DNA of 64,000 nucleotides. Source: Entoloma clypeatum. Taxonomy: Eukaryota; Basidiomycota; Agaricomycetes; Agaricales; Entolomataceae. Shown here one piece after another: positions 44,111 through 55,320 of the stretch (its first letter is position 1; the number at the start of each line of letters is the position of its first letter). Under the pieces are notes generated by a model that was given only the letters and a program-made list of their open reading frames with translations, did no database searches and had not been told where the DNA came from. The stretch lies in assembly GCA_963565915.1 (NCBI GenBank), contig OY751488.1:4898001-4962000 (forward strand), in the 5' to 3' direction. The position numbers and the translations under genes are program-made.

Positions 44111-45948
44111 GGGTGAGCCCATCGAGGACCAATTGAGGGAGTATGATGCATGCATGTCCTTAGTCTTATTTCACTTGTAATTTATTGGTTTAAACAGATT
44201 GAGACCAGTCCGGTCTCACTTCTTTGAGGTAAACAGAACCAATGCACCAGTCTTGCATTGGTCCGGTTCTGTTTTTTCGAGATCATGTGAACCAAAAAAT
44301 CAGTCTTGGTCTCGGTCTCTAAATTTTGAGGATCAAAAACCAGACTGAATCAGACCTTTAAACACTACTGAGCTAAGAGCTCATACTCACCAGCCAGATT
44401 TCTGGCAACCTCATCTGGTGTTGTGTGCTCATCATAGTTCTGTGTCAGAACAAACTCCTTGTCACCATGCCATGCCTAGAATTAGAATACAACTAAATAT
44501 TACTCCAAGGCCAGATAATTGAGTAGAGAACTTGTACAAATGTAGATGGCTCTGTTTGTGGCACCTTGCCCAATGGAGCCCATTGCATCATAGGGCTTTC
44601 CCCCCAAGAAAGCTTCCTCTCCATGTAACCAATTGACCACGATCTTGATGGTTTTGTCTTGGCGTTTCTCATGATGCTTCAGAGTTATCTCTCCATTTGG
44701 ACTGATAGAGGCCATTGTGCGAATGAAACTATACTGTTCCATGTGTGGGTTCTGACTCCACTTTGGGCATGCTGCGGTTGGTGCCTTGAACGCACTTTTC
44801 AAAATGACAGGTGCTGGAGTTCTTCTGGCGCTCTCTGGATTAGCAGTGCCATGGGCCAACACAACTATTTGGGCAGTTTTTGATCTCATATTGAAGTTTC
44901 CTGCAATGTTGCTCTTGGTATCTGCATGCAGACACTTCAAGCTTTTTGACAATGCCATTACTGGTTGAGCTGAGGATTCAGGCTTTAATCCAGAGTCAGC
45001 ATTCAGTCGGTCAGTGACTCAGTGGATAGACTAATTGACTCACCAAGCAGTCCATTTCTGCTGAGCTGACAATTTCGAAGCAAATTTTAGTTGTCGAAGT
45101 CTTAAGGAGCGTCTTGCTCGCAAACTTTTGAACATGGAATTCTTCCAGTAGGTCTCCTAGAGTTTGACTTTTATTGAAGTAAGTTAAGGATGCCCAACCA
45201 CTGGCTCCCCCACCAGTATCCACATGAAGAACAACATTTTGCCTGAAGAAGAATGCAAGAAAAACATGAGCTTCTCGTCGGTACAATTCATGAAGAAAAG
45301 AGTACTTACCATGTTAATGGATCCACCTCTGGATTTGCCTTTTCAAAATCAATCCTTGCTTGATCGAGCAGTTTATCACCATAAGGATGAAGTCACAGCC
45401 ATGAATGGTGGCAAGCTCAGGTTGCGAGAGGCCTGGCTTGAGTTGGCAGCATTTTTGACAACATGTGTTTGCCTCAAGGCAAGGAAAGGAATTTTGACAA
45501 CCGCTGCAAATGGACATACTAAGGACTCAGAGCCTGAGGTGTTGAGGTGTTGAGTTCACAAGGATAATGGATCTGTCCTCAGCTTGAGGCGAGTTGCCTT
45601 GCTATTTATTGTTATGGTTGACAAACCCATGCAATGCTTAGGCAGAGAGGCTTAAGTAGCAAAGGCGGATACCAAGGTGATTGCTAGATCTGGAGAATAC
45701 ATGCAATGTATGTACCCTATATATACTAGAAGGTCGAGTCATCTAGATGACTCTAGAGTGGTTCCGGTCTGACTCCAGAAGCGGACCTGGAGTAGGTGTC
45801 TATGGTAACTGCTGCGGCGTGAGTCAGAGTATATAAGTATAGTCCAATAAGTAACACGATGTCAAGGATGTGTGAGAGTAACCATCTAGATATGGTAATG
45901 ATGACCATACTGTAGTGAGTAAGTGGAGGCCGGGGCCTGAATGACGTA

Positions 45949-47532
45949 CAGTGCCTCACAAGACTGATTCGATGTTTGTTGCTTTTTGAATACCTTCAAG
46001 ATAACTCTGCAAAGAATACCAATTGAATTAAACCTTTGGTATATAATTGAAAGCCCTACTTCAGGGAAAGGAATCATATGATTTAGATCAGAATCCATGG
46101 AGATATGATTAAATTAAATCAGCAATTCATTGAATCAGTTTTGTGAGTACCTATGGCAATTATCAGAATCAAATGCTTCACTGGTTGTATGGTAACCAGT
46201 TGTCATGACTTACTGATGGAACTTGAATAGAACCCTGATGGGTTGTCAAGGAAAGTTGTATAAGAAGAATGCAACCTCAACAGCCTCCATAATTAATCAT
46301 GCGCCCTATCTCCTCTTCCCACAAGGCAAACATTCTTTCTCTGGTCTCCAATAGTCACTCCACTTGTCATATTGCCTCTAACCTGGGTGTCAGCCAACCA
46401 ACTGTCTCCAGTGTGCTTCAGAATCTTCTTCCTCATCGCAATCTCTCTTCTGGTGGTTGTCCATCCAAGCTTTCTCCCACCAACACACGAAACATACTTT
46501 CACAAATCACCTCAGGGAGAGCCTCCAATGCTGTGCAGGCTACCAAACACATCAACACTGTTATCTCCAATCCTGTTTCCCCAGAAACTGTGAGAAGGGT
46601 TCTCAGAAAACATGAATTCAAGGCTGTAACAAAGAAGAAAAGGCCATACATCAGAAGAGGCGGTTGGCATTTGCTATGAAGCACAGGGAATGGACAGTGG
46701 AGGACTGGAAGAGGGTCATTTGGTCAGATGAGACCAAAATCAACAGGTTTGGGTCAGATGGCAAGGAATGGGTCTGGAAAAAGAAGGGTGAGGGGCTTAT
46801 TGAAAGAGAGATTCAGGGCACAGTCAAGTTTGGGGGAGGAAATATTATGGTTTGGGGTTGTATGGGTTGGGAAGGTGTGGGGAGACTTGCAGAGGTTGAG
46901 GGGAGGATGGATGCTGATCAGTATGTGTCCATTTTGGAGGATGATTTTCTGCCCAGCATGGAGGAGAGTGGAATCTCTGAAGAGGAAATCATTTTTCAGC
47001 AGGACAATGACCCCAAGCACACCTCCAAGAAGGCCAAAAAATGGATGGACAGCAAGAATATTGCTCTGCTGGATTGGCCTGCACAGTCCCCAGACCTCAA
47101 TCCTATTGAACACCTCTGGGTTCATATTAAAAGGAAGTTGAATGAATATCCAACACCACCCAAGGGAGTCTGGAAGATTTGGGACAGAGCAGCAGAGGTG
47201 TGGAATAATATAGAGCCAGAAGTGTGTCAAAACCTGATAGAAAGTATGCCAAGAAGGGTAGAGGCAGTAATCAAAGCTAAGGGGGGTAATACCAAGTACT
47301 AAAGTATAAAATACTGTATTTATTGTACATACTCACAAAACTGATTCAATGAGTCCCTGGAGTAATTTGATCATATATTGATCATTTCTTATGGGAATTA
47401 CATAATTATTGCAGATTCTGAGAGTCCTGAAGCAGGGCTTTTAACCAGGTACCAATACCTTCTTTTGATTGCAAAGTTATTTTGAAGGTATTCACAAAGT
47501 AGCAAACATTGAATCAGTTTTGTGAGGCACTG
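45949..47532 (+). mobile_element. Tc1-B: Tc1/mariner element, 1584 bp
   Basis: Same family as Tc1-A, structurally complete, terminal repeats CAGTGCCTCACAA, TA at 45947-45948 and 47533-47534. Inserted in LTR2-B. The uninterrupted target is visible in LTR2-A (GATGTAAAAGTG in minus orientation). Confidence 0.96.
46299..47302 (+). pseudogene. Tc1-B transposase with a 13-bp deletion
   Basis: Frame 1 runs 46299-46679 (DNA-binding half) and frame 2 runs 46664-47302 (all three catalytic blocks, ending GNTKY). Relative to Tc1-A, 13 bp (ACCTTTCTTAAAG) are missing near 46642, between short AAAG repeats, which shifts the frame. Otherwise nearly identical to Tc1-A. Confidence 0.93.
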
Positions 47533-48599
47533 TAAAAGTGAATAGTAAGCATGAAACCAATAGATAAGATGAAGGCCATTAATCAGATAAGGCCTCTATG
47601 TCTTGTATCTTGTCTGAGCGATCAATGTCATGGATAGCGAATCCATAACATTTATCCTGTCAGCTTGTCCACAATCACATTGATGTTGCATTCACCAAGG
47701 ACCCTCGTTTACAAGAAACAAGTTAGTTACATAAATTGAATCTAGAGAAACATGTTTCTGTGCAGATCTTTGAAAATAGGCCAGACATTCTCGAACGACA
47801 ACTTCTGCACAGTGAGGACCTGATAAGCAGCCTCTGCACAGTCCAAGAATTCCTGGCTGACAAACTGGAGAAGTTTGTCTCCTCCCATCTCCTCCTTGAT
47901 GTGTCAAATGACCTCAAGATCCACTGGCATCAGGCAATTCTTTCCGCCCCACTTCTCTGGTAAGCTGAAGGCTATATTCCATGACATTCCTAAAGGACCA
48001 GCCTTGCTGCTGTCCTTGTGCGCTCTGTATGAATTATGTTCTGTCATGAACTCATCGAATACCTGCTGAAGAAGTTTAGCCCAGAGCCAGCGACAGAGCT
48101 CCCTGCTAAAATGTGAGTTCAAGGAGTCATGGGCATGGCTCGGATGTTATAGCCAAAGAATATTGACACACTGCTGAAAAACATCATGTGGATTATACCA
48201 TCCTTCAGCTTCGCCCTGCTCAAACACAATAACAGCATTATCTCCCCAGTCCAACTGCAGCCAAAGCTATCATCAGCAAACACTGATTTCTTCTGAAGAT
48301 TGTTGCAGATGGACTATGTTCTGTGCAGCCCTTCACAGCACTGTTGAGCTGAAGTTCAAGCTTTGAAGATCTTTAGAGATGAAGCATAAAATTTGAAGGT
48401 CTTTGCAGAGCTGGTAGATGATATAGTTTCTATACAGTAATATATAGATTTTAAGGGAATCTGTAAAGATAATTGGGAACCTTGTGTAAGTCTTCATAGA
48501 ATAGGGTACAGCAATTCACGAAAAATGGATTGAAAAAAGTTGATTGAGTTTCAGTGCTATGACATAAAAAATAAACACATGTCCTCCAAGCATCTCATG

Positions 48600-49260
48600 C
48601 CCCCGCCCCTCATACATCTTCCGCTGTTCTTGTGTCTGCCGGCATGTGTCTGCTGTTTGTTGTGTGTCTGCCGTTTTTGCCTGTCCCAAGTCGTTTCCCA
48701 TGCATGCCGCACTGTTCTCGCATCTGCTGTGCCGTTTCTTGTGTCTACCACTGTTCTCGTGTGTCCTGCGCTGTTCCTCTGTTCGTTGTGTCCCACCACT
48801 CTTGCATCTGCTGGTGTGGCCTGCCATTCCTCACGTGTCCCCCTGCTCTTAGTGTTTCAAGGTCCAGTCTGGTCCGGTTTTTTGCCCAAAAGTTTTGAGA
48901 CCAGAGACCAAGACCAGGTGAGTGGTCTCTCTGAAAAACTAAGACCAGAACCAGTTTAAACCGGTTTTTTGGCCAAAAAACTGGTTTAAACCTATGAACT
49001 GCATAGAACCAGGGGGGGTGGTCTTTGTATTTTTGAAAAAATGAACCAGGACCACCCCCTGGTCCAGTCTGGTCTCAGTCTTCTTTGTGATCTTTGAGAC
49101 TGGACCTTGAAACACTATTCCCTCTCACACCTGCTGGTGTGTGTCCCGCCATTCCTTGCATATCCCCATGCACCATTCCTTGTGCATATCCCGTCCCGTC
49201 CCTTGTGTGTCCTGCCGTTCTTGTGTCTGCTGGTGCATGTCCCGCCATTTCTCGTGTGTC
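48600..49260. repeat. Minisatellite B array, split by E4
   Basis: Units around TGTCTGCTGGTGTGTGTCCCGCC. Same family as 27.4-27.9 kb and (inverted) 49.86-50.18 kb. Confidence 0.75.
48850..49117. mobile_element. E4: 268-bp MITE-like element of the X type
   Basis: TAGTGTTTCAAGGTCC at the left and GGACCTTGAAACACTA at the right, perfect inverted termini. The interior is only the GGTCTGNACC / GGTTTAAACC palindromic module, so it looks like X without its minisatellite and unique core. The flanking 8-mers (CCTGCTCT, TTCCCTCT) match at only four positions, so the duplication is not proven. Confidence 0.7.
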
Positions 49261-49855
49261 TTGGCACATGCAAAATTTGAAAACATTTGATTTGGCACAT
49301 GCAAAATATGTTTTGAAAACAATTGACAAAATAATCATTTGGCAGAACACATGGCAAATGCAAAACCAAAACATTCTTAATGTCTAAATGAAATGTGAAA
49401 AATACAAATTTCCCATTACTTTCTCTTTCAACTTTTGTCCAGAGAAATATGTTTTTTTCTCCTCAGCAAAATATCTTATTACTTAGATGCCAAATTCTTT
49501 CAGAATATTATAGTCAAATTCAAAGTATTGCATTATTTTTCAATGCAAAGAAAGATTTTCTTTCTGTGCAGCCAAAGTCTTGTTCACAAACTTTTACTTT
49601 ACAGACCCTTTCTCATTATCATTTGCAAAGGCCAAAGTTTGCATTTTGTCTTGTGTTTACTCAGCAGGTTCTGGGCCCAGACACGCATGGTGAAACATCA
49701 GAACTTGCCAATCTCGGCAACAGCCAAAAGTCAAACAATATCCCAAGTCCCCATCATCTTTCTTGCCTCCTCCCATCACCTTCCTCTACTCCCTCCTCCG
49801 TTCCTCCCTCTCGCCTCCCCCATTCACACAAGAGCCATGGTGCCCTCATATATGT
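49261..49855. other. AT-rich stretch without a recognised gene
   Basis: Contains a short direct repeat of TTGGCACATGCAAAAT at 49260-49310. The open frames look like chance: no domain, no splice pattern. Confidence 0.45.
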
Positions 49856-50180
49856 AGGTAAGCACTCCCGCCATTCACATCATGTCAAACCACTCACAAA
49901 ACATGCGAGAACGGCTGGACATGCAAGAAACGGTGGGACACATACCAGCAGATGCGAGACTGGTGGGACGTGCAAGGAATGGGACAGCATGAGAAACGGC
50001 GGGACACGCACCAGCAGATGCAAGAACAGTGGGATGCATGAGGGATGGGACAGGATACGTGCGAGGAACAGCACACAGGGACACACGAGCAACGGCAGGA
50101 CATGCACCAGCAGACACAAGAGTGGCAGGACATGATGAACAGGACAGGGCACGCACAACAAACGGCGCAGGTGGGGAGTG
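49856..50180. repeat. Minisatellite B array, inverted, with conserved edge
   Basis: Starts with TATGTAGGTAAGCACTCCCG, the edge motif also at 27690 and 27960, then units of ACGGCGGGACACGCACCAGC. Confidence 0.75.
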
Positions 50181-51953
50181 TGAGGTATAACATGCAGGTG
50201 AGAGAGAGGCATGTCATTTCACTGTTGCATTGTCTGTTATAGTAGCATGAAAAAATATACATTTTTCATTCTCAAACATACATTATTGATAAAATTGAAT
50301 GCTTCATAACTGTAATAAGCTGTGACAGAGTCTGAAGACCTATGAAGGTGTACACAATCTGTGGAGGCCAGAAAGGATGGTAGTGAAAGTGTGTAGAGCT
50401 GCAAAAGATGATAGTGAAGCTGCACAGAGCTTTTGCAGAGCTGCATGTAGCATATACCTTGTCTTTGGAACTTCAGTCCTGCAAGAATCTGTGTGGACCT
50501 GCACAGGGCTGCATCGTCCACCCATGGTTTGCTGATCTTTAGCTAAATTGGTAAAGTGGTTGTTTTCATGATGATCACTCAATTGAGATATTATGCACAC
50601 TGCGAAGGTAGACATGTGCAGGTAATTCATGTGAATCATCAAAGTCAGCATGGAATATTTCTCTGCAAGGACAGATCAGTTGATGAAGCCTTAGTATTCT
50701 GTATTGTACAAACCATAGAGCATTCTGGAGACCATATGTTAGTGTACTTTCTGATCCGCAATCTGTGGTGACCTGTAAAGGAATTTCTAGCATTAAAAAC
50801 AGAACATATGTATAACATGTCAAAGTTCTGTGACGTTAGGACTTGGATAACTCACTGCCATACTTCTCGATGCAGCAGAGATAGAGATAGCCAATTATTA
50901 CACCAAACCTATTGCTGGGAATGATTTGGCTATATAACCACTTTGCTGTTGAATCTTCGACAAATCTGTATGCCAGAAACCCTATCTTGTAGAGCTTATC
51001 ATGCCCATTGCATGACCAGCACTCGTGGATGCCGATAGGAAATTTTGGAAAGCGGATGATTCACCTCGTGCTAGAATTCCTCTTATCAAAGCCATTGGAT
51101 GCATGAGTCTTCATGACTCCAGTCACAATGCGTGAGGCAGGTGCTCTCCTTGGCGTGCCACGATCCAATGTTGAATGGTACATGGTCCTGCATGGCCGGC
51201 AGGATCAAGGTCGAGTTGATCAAGAACCAGTTGCTCAGCATCTGCCCATGGCTTTGTCTTGAGATTTGAGGCACCTCCAACTAGACCATATTGCTTGCGC
51301 ACCCATTTTACAGAACTCACACTGGTAGAATAATGCAGAATACACACATAATGCGAGTAAGGTTCTTATCTTAGAATTATATGGTGCTCAGCAGCCAGTC
51401 TGCCCGATATGACCTGATTCGATGTTAGAAGCTCCTCATGGTACCCTTGGAGTGCTGCCATGAGTCGGAGATCATCGTGATCCACTGTGCAACAATAGAA
51501 CTGTCGGATGTTGCTGTGATCAAGGACAATATGTTCAAGACAGAAACCTTTGTCGCCATGTTGATTATGGCCACCAGGGTTCCGATTGTAGGAGTTGGAC
51601 ATGACTACAAATACTAGGCAGAGGAAGAGAAGGTTACGGTGCCAATGAGGATAGCTTCAGAGTGGTCGGTGTCACATTTAAATACACCATTGAAAAGACA
51701 TGCCTCCTTCTATTAGGTAATGATAGATAATTGAGCATGCAGACTTTGACTTTGTTGTTTACAGTGGCTGCTGTAATAATGAACCTTGGGGTTGGTGTTA
51801 CAAATCATTCACCTCAGGGTGTGGCCTCAAGCGCAGCAGTGAGTAGTATTCCCGTTTGGTGGCAATGTCAAGGAATAGAGTTGAAAGGAATTCACGCCAT
51901 TACCGAAGCACGTCATGCCATCAACACCTCTCAAGCTTGTCTGCAAATTATGC

Positions 51954-52532
51954 TTATGGTTTCATTTTTCTGGTTTGGTTACAAGATGTAAGATTGATAC
52001 ATACTACAAGTTCACGATAATGACAATTGGCAAGATGAGCAACAAGGACAGCAGCAAGATAATAATGAGATGATGATGTAGCAAGGCAAGCAATGAGGCA
52101 AACAGCAAGATGATGATGGTGGAACAAAAAAGGTATCCTATAGATGTTCTTCAGCATATCCAGCAGCTTCCAAGATAACCAGCACAGGCTGACCACCAGG
52201 CGGCAGCTTGAAGATGCACCGCTCTCATAGTGCTTGGATATATTCATTCTGGGCATCGACATAGGTGGCATACCGTTTTTGCAAGGCATATGCAATACCA
52301 TTTACGAGAGAGTTGGCATGCTGTCTGATAGGACAAGCATTAGCCACATGGTATTCCATTGAGAGGAAGGAAGCTTACGCATTGGCAAATACACTGACAT
52401 CCCGACCAGCAAGAACAATGTAATGTGTCCCTGGAGCACAGTGCAAAGATGGTGGAGACATTGAGGATGGCATAGATGTGGACGTGGATGTGGGCGCAGG
52501 CATGGATGTGGGAATGGGTGTGGGGGTGGCAA
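51954..52532 (-). pseudogene. Possible viroplasmin/RNase H1 N-terminal-like domain relic
   Basis: HITLFLLVGMSVY, VNGIAYALQKRYATYVDAQ and IFKLPPGGQP, spread over frames, recall the small domain (YYVVxxGRxxGIF ... xxAxxxF) found in RNase H1 and in many basidiomycete proteins. Stops and frame changes interrupt it. Weak call. Confidence 0.35.
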
Positions 52533-52539
52533 GGTCCAT

Positions 52540-53330
52540 TGACACTAAAGGTTGGACATCAGTCCTACTACTAGTATATGACGATATTAGAAATGAAGAA
52601 CTTACGGATTATTATAAGGTGACCATCTGCTATGATAAATTTCCCATCCACTGCTGTGAGAATAGTGAGTGATCGTATCTCCAAGAAGAGATGATACGCA
52701 AGCTACTCATGCAGCTGTATACCCATTTCTTGCACTAGCGCAGATAGAACTACCATATCGATCAGGATGACCAGGGGGGCATTGGAGGGGGTGGATTTGG
52801 TGGCAAGTTGGACCATTGGTGGCGAGATGTTGGACAAGGAAGCAGGATGAAAGACAGAACAGGTGAAGGGTTGATACTGATATAGCCAAGGAAAACCAGC
52901 TTCAGACACTGACTGATATCCGCTTCTTGAGACTGGTATATTCCCCATATCAACAACAAAGATGGAAGAATGAAAGAGCAGCCACATAGAAAGGCAGCAG
53001 CGAGTTACACTGTTGATATTATGTCACCACAGTACATGCAAGGGAGAAGGACAGACTCACAGCACACCACTGCGCTCGGCGTAGAGCTCGAGAGGCTGCT
53101 GATGTCCGAAGGATGAAGGCGACACACAATGCATATCCTCTCTGCTTGGGAATTCATGTGTGGGTGACATCGCTGGTGTTTAGTCATGTTGTTGATTTGA
53201 ACATGTCGGAGTGTAAATAGAGCATCATTCCCCAATGCAGAGAATACAGTATTGCAATCTGAATAATATTAATACCTTGTCATAGCCATACCACAGGGTG
53301 CCAGCCCAGACGCCAGACTTATGGCACTCC
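52540..53330. other. No recognisable gene
   Basis: Short minus-strand frames (52987-52703, 53235-53005) show no domain I recognise. Probably transposon debris. Confidence 0.4.
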
Positions 53331-53339
53331 CAAAAATGG

Positions 53340-53537
53340 TTAATCCACATGCTTCTCCCGACCGTCATAGCATGAAGGCAGCCAATCATAGACCTGACTC
53401 TGGAGGGCAACCATATGTAGGGCAGCATGCCAGTGGTTGTGACAGTAGCAATCAAGGAATTGCGTCAGTTTTGACACTGAGTAGGCGATGTCAGGACAAG
53501 AGCCAATTGTGATGTACATCAGGGTATTGAACAGCAT
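53340..53537 (-). pseudogene. Copia Pol fragment (RT/RNase H junction)
   Basis: LMYITIGSCPDIAYSVSKLTQFL followed by HWHAALH is the conserved segment after the copia reverse transcriptase. Only about 65 codons remain. It lies downstream of the copia Gag relic in the same direction and may belong to it. Confidence 0.7.
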
Positions 53538-53599
53538 GCCTTGCAGATGCAGAAGAAGCCTGGTTAATGATACTCACATTGAAGTGAAGGGATTGAGAT

Positions 53600-53990
53600 G
53601 CTGAAGAAGAGTGGGCAATGATAGAAGTTGGAAAACTTGTAAAGCCTGTCGTACTACACTACTTACATGCAGTACTTATACTTATAGGAATGCGCACAGA
53701 CCAACTATGAGCTAGTAATGCTAGTGACTAGAATGTGATGGAACATCTCTGGTACACAGTATCAAGGCTGTGGTGTGCAGCATTCTGAGTCACAGAAATG
53801 ACTCAGAGATCTAGAGCGAGTCTAGATTATTCTATGTTTAGAACACTTCATGTGGTCAGGCCACATGGTAAAACACATGACCATAGTCACGTGACGTTAC
53901 TATTGAAACATCCAAGTCATGTGATTGACTGTCAATACATTCATTCAAGTTTGAATGTTTCAACACAGGGAGCCGACAAGAGAGTGGTAG
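53600..53990. other. LTR- or promoter-like tract with small palindromes
   Basis: On the minus strand it begins TGTTGAAACATTCAAACTTG, has perfect small palindromes (CATGTGGTCAGGCCACATG with one mismatch, TCTAGA-type words) and separates the copia Gag relic from the Pol fragment. Could be a solo LTR of another copia family. No target duplication found. Confidence 0.35.
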
Positions 53991-54014
53991 GGAAGGAGAG
54001 AGATGGAAGAGCGC

Positions 54015-54703
54015 TCAGCATCCAAAAGTTTTTTGGTAGGTGAGGGGCGGCAAAGTGGGGTGGTTGTCATGGGTGTCCAGACAGGATGCATTTGAGAGTC
54101 CGGTGACTATAGCATTGCAAATGCCACAGAATTTGGTCCCTTGAAGCGTGAGAAGCATCAGAATTACAAGAAAGTTGTCAGCTGTTGGCGTTCCCATAGC
54201 CCAGATGCAGTTGTTGAGGGTGCATAAGGTTTCCAAAGTTTCAGAGAAGGAGGTAGTTGTCGAGTAGTTGACTGAGAAGGCTTGTTGGATAAGTTGAATT
54301 TGGGGGACAATACTTGGCACTTGTGATGTGATTCCAGCTTCATCCACATGGAAACCGCCAAGATGCAATCTTCAACAAATGTGTACTCTGCCGGGGCACA
54401 GTGGGATAGAATAAAAATACAAATAGCGGTGTCATTGATAGTTTCAACTTTCATGTGCACATGGCTCGTAGTTTGGGTCAGGTTCGGCAGCCTTGCCATA
54501 TTGTAGATATATCAGTCGAGGCCTGATGAGAGTTGGAGAACAAGTACAGCACACTTGCTCCAGGTGGGCCAATTGTTCAGATCCTTCCAGGTGCTGTCGA
54601 TGAGACGTCGTACAACAACAGATGGGGATGATAGATCCAATGATAATGGCATGATTGTGATGGGTGCCTTGGATCTGCTTGTTTTCTTCTCTTTGATGCC
54701 CAT
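54015..54703 (-). pseudogene. Copia Gag relic (UBN2-type)
   Basis: WPTWSKCAVLVLQLSSGLD, a helical segment (INDTAICIFILSHC, EDCILAVSMWMKLESHH), a frame change, then FSETLETLCTLNNCIWAMG and IVTGLSNAS. This order is the Gag (UBN2/DUF4219-like) of Ty1/copia elements. At least two frameshifts. It lies 3' of the primer site at 54814. Confidence 0.75.
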
Positions 54704-54813
54704 TATGGGTTAACTACTCAGATGAAGAAAGGCAGAATAAGTTTGAGGGTTCCTAAGTGTAAAGTACGCATGAAATGAATGATCTCGAGTACAGTGATCA
54801 GATCCTTGGATCG

Positions 54814-54825
54814 GGGCCCATAACC
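54814..54825 (-). promoter_or_regulatory. Copia primer-binding site matching the initiator tRNA-Met anticodon region
   Basis: The minus strand reads GGTTATGGGCCC directly after the LTR end CTCTACA. Its complement GGGCCCATAACC is the anticodon stem-loop of initiator tRNA-Met, the primer region used by Drosophila copia (half-tRNA priming). Confidence 0.65.
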
Positions 54826-55018
54826 TGTAGAGTTCTGGACCATACTCTTCAGCCGTGAGCGTAACGACTAATCATTGGTACTACTAACCTGGACCGTACT
54901 CTAGGTATGGGCATAAGTAGGGGTATCAATGATGAGTGGGCATACATACCTTCAGCTGTGAGCGTAACGACTGAAGAGTAGGGACACGCGTCAGGCGAGT
55001 CTTGTAGGTGTGGTTACA
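54826..55018 (-). repeat. 5' LTR of the copia relic, about 193 bp
   Basis: TGTAACCACACC to CTCTACA on the minus strand, with two copies of TCGTTACGCTCAC inside. The partner LTR was not found in the window. Confidence 0.55.
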
Positions 55019-55079
55019 GTATGTAATGTGATAACATGACCACGAAGAGTACACCAAATCTCAACATCATCAGCAATCT

Positions 55080-55320
55080 GGGGGTCTGTTCTGAAGCAGT
55101 TGAGACTAGTCTATAACATCCCATAGCATCATAGCACCATAGCAAAGGTCCTCTTGTTTAGAGCGCCCACTGTGAGGTATGGAGCATTCCATAGCATCAT
55201 GTGGGAACTCCATAGCATTCCAGAGCACTTCATAGCAACCTCTGAGCTCTTTAAACCTACTCAAATCCCTATACTGTCATAGTGTATAGAATGTTACAGA
55301 GCACTATGGAGCCTTCAGGA
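55080..55320. repeat. Degenerate CATAGCA-type word repeat
   Basis: Dense CCATAGCATCATAGCAC words, the same kind as at 17.4, 18.6, 19.2 and 57.75 kb. Confidence 0.65.

Larger units (their letters stand above)
39484..44367. mobile_element. Element X-2 (about 2.4 kb) containing Tc1-A, inserted in the alpha-kinase gene
   Basis: Terminal repeats TAGTGTTCGAAGG and CCTTTAAACACTA with an 8-bp duplication, CTAAGCTA (39476-39483) and CTGAGCTA (44368-44375), 7 of 8 matching. Removing the element plus one duplication restores the alpha-kinase frame across the junction. Contents left to right: GGTCTG palindromic module, a tRNA-like segment, about 600 bp without features, a unique segment shared with X-1 (40431-40626 and 43074-43440), minisatellite A and a second palindromic module. 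The 8-bp duplication and the termini suggest hAT. No transposase, so non-autonomous. Confidence 0.8.
38470..45520 (-). pseudogene. Alpha-kinase gene destroyed by two transposon insertions
   Basis: Basidiomycete alpha-type (MHCK/eEF2K-like) protein kinase. In order on the minus strand: a Cys-rich N-terminus (45517-45311, CSGCQNSFPC), HVDTGGGASGW (near 45215), QTLGDLLEEFHV, a glycine loop SIGQGATNRAIYI (near 44545), EFVLTQNYDEHTTPDEVARN and GEYELLAQ ending at X-2 (44376). After X-2 it resumes with CDWFKSKF in frame. Next come KVQKFIGNEYFG and LFCDLQ up to the foldback element at 39090, then an intron, LFDPQAHT (with a TGA two codons before) and YWDLGPKAI to VCQRLSL near 38500. The original had several short introns. 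A second alpha-kinase lies at 62.7 kb. Confidence 0.8.
45610..47650. mobile_element. LTR2-B: solo LTR (455 bp) holding Tc1-B
   Basis: Opposite orientation to LTR2-A. TSD TTTAT at 45605-45609 and 47651-47655. Split by Tc1-B at a TA. Carries the same TATA and AGATCTAGCAA motif (on the minus strand). Confidence 0.93.
47690..51602 (-). pseudogene. Basidiomycete integrase-core (rve-like) gene relic, split by repeats
   Basis: Pieces fit the family of intron-containing integrase-core proteins scattered in Agaricomycete genomes. N-terminus MSNSYNRNPGG at 51602, with a helix-turn-helix region (TSNQVISGRLAAEHHI, then WVRKQYGL near 51310). Catalytic part 50823-50575: IPLQVTTDCGSE and LRSVHNISIE. C-terminal part 48290-47690: LWLQLDWGDNAVIVFEQGE, DEFMTEHNSYR and LPEKWGGKNCLMPVD. 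Between the last two lie about 2 kb of foreign material (48520-50290) with minisatellite B and element E4. Several stops occur. Function of intact relatives is unproven. Confidence 0.65.

Noticed and set aside
48842..49125. 8-bp target duplication around E4
   Set aside because: The flanking 8-mers match at only four positions. E4 is kept as an element because of its perfect termini, not because of a duplication.
51731..51991. Possible small membrane protein (plus strand)
   Set aside because: The start is hydrophobic but there is no domain or intron pattern, and it lies just upstream of and antisense to the integrase relic.
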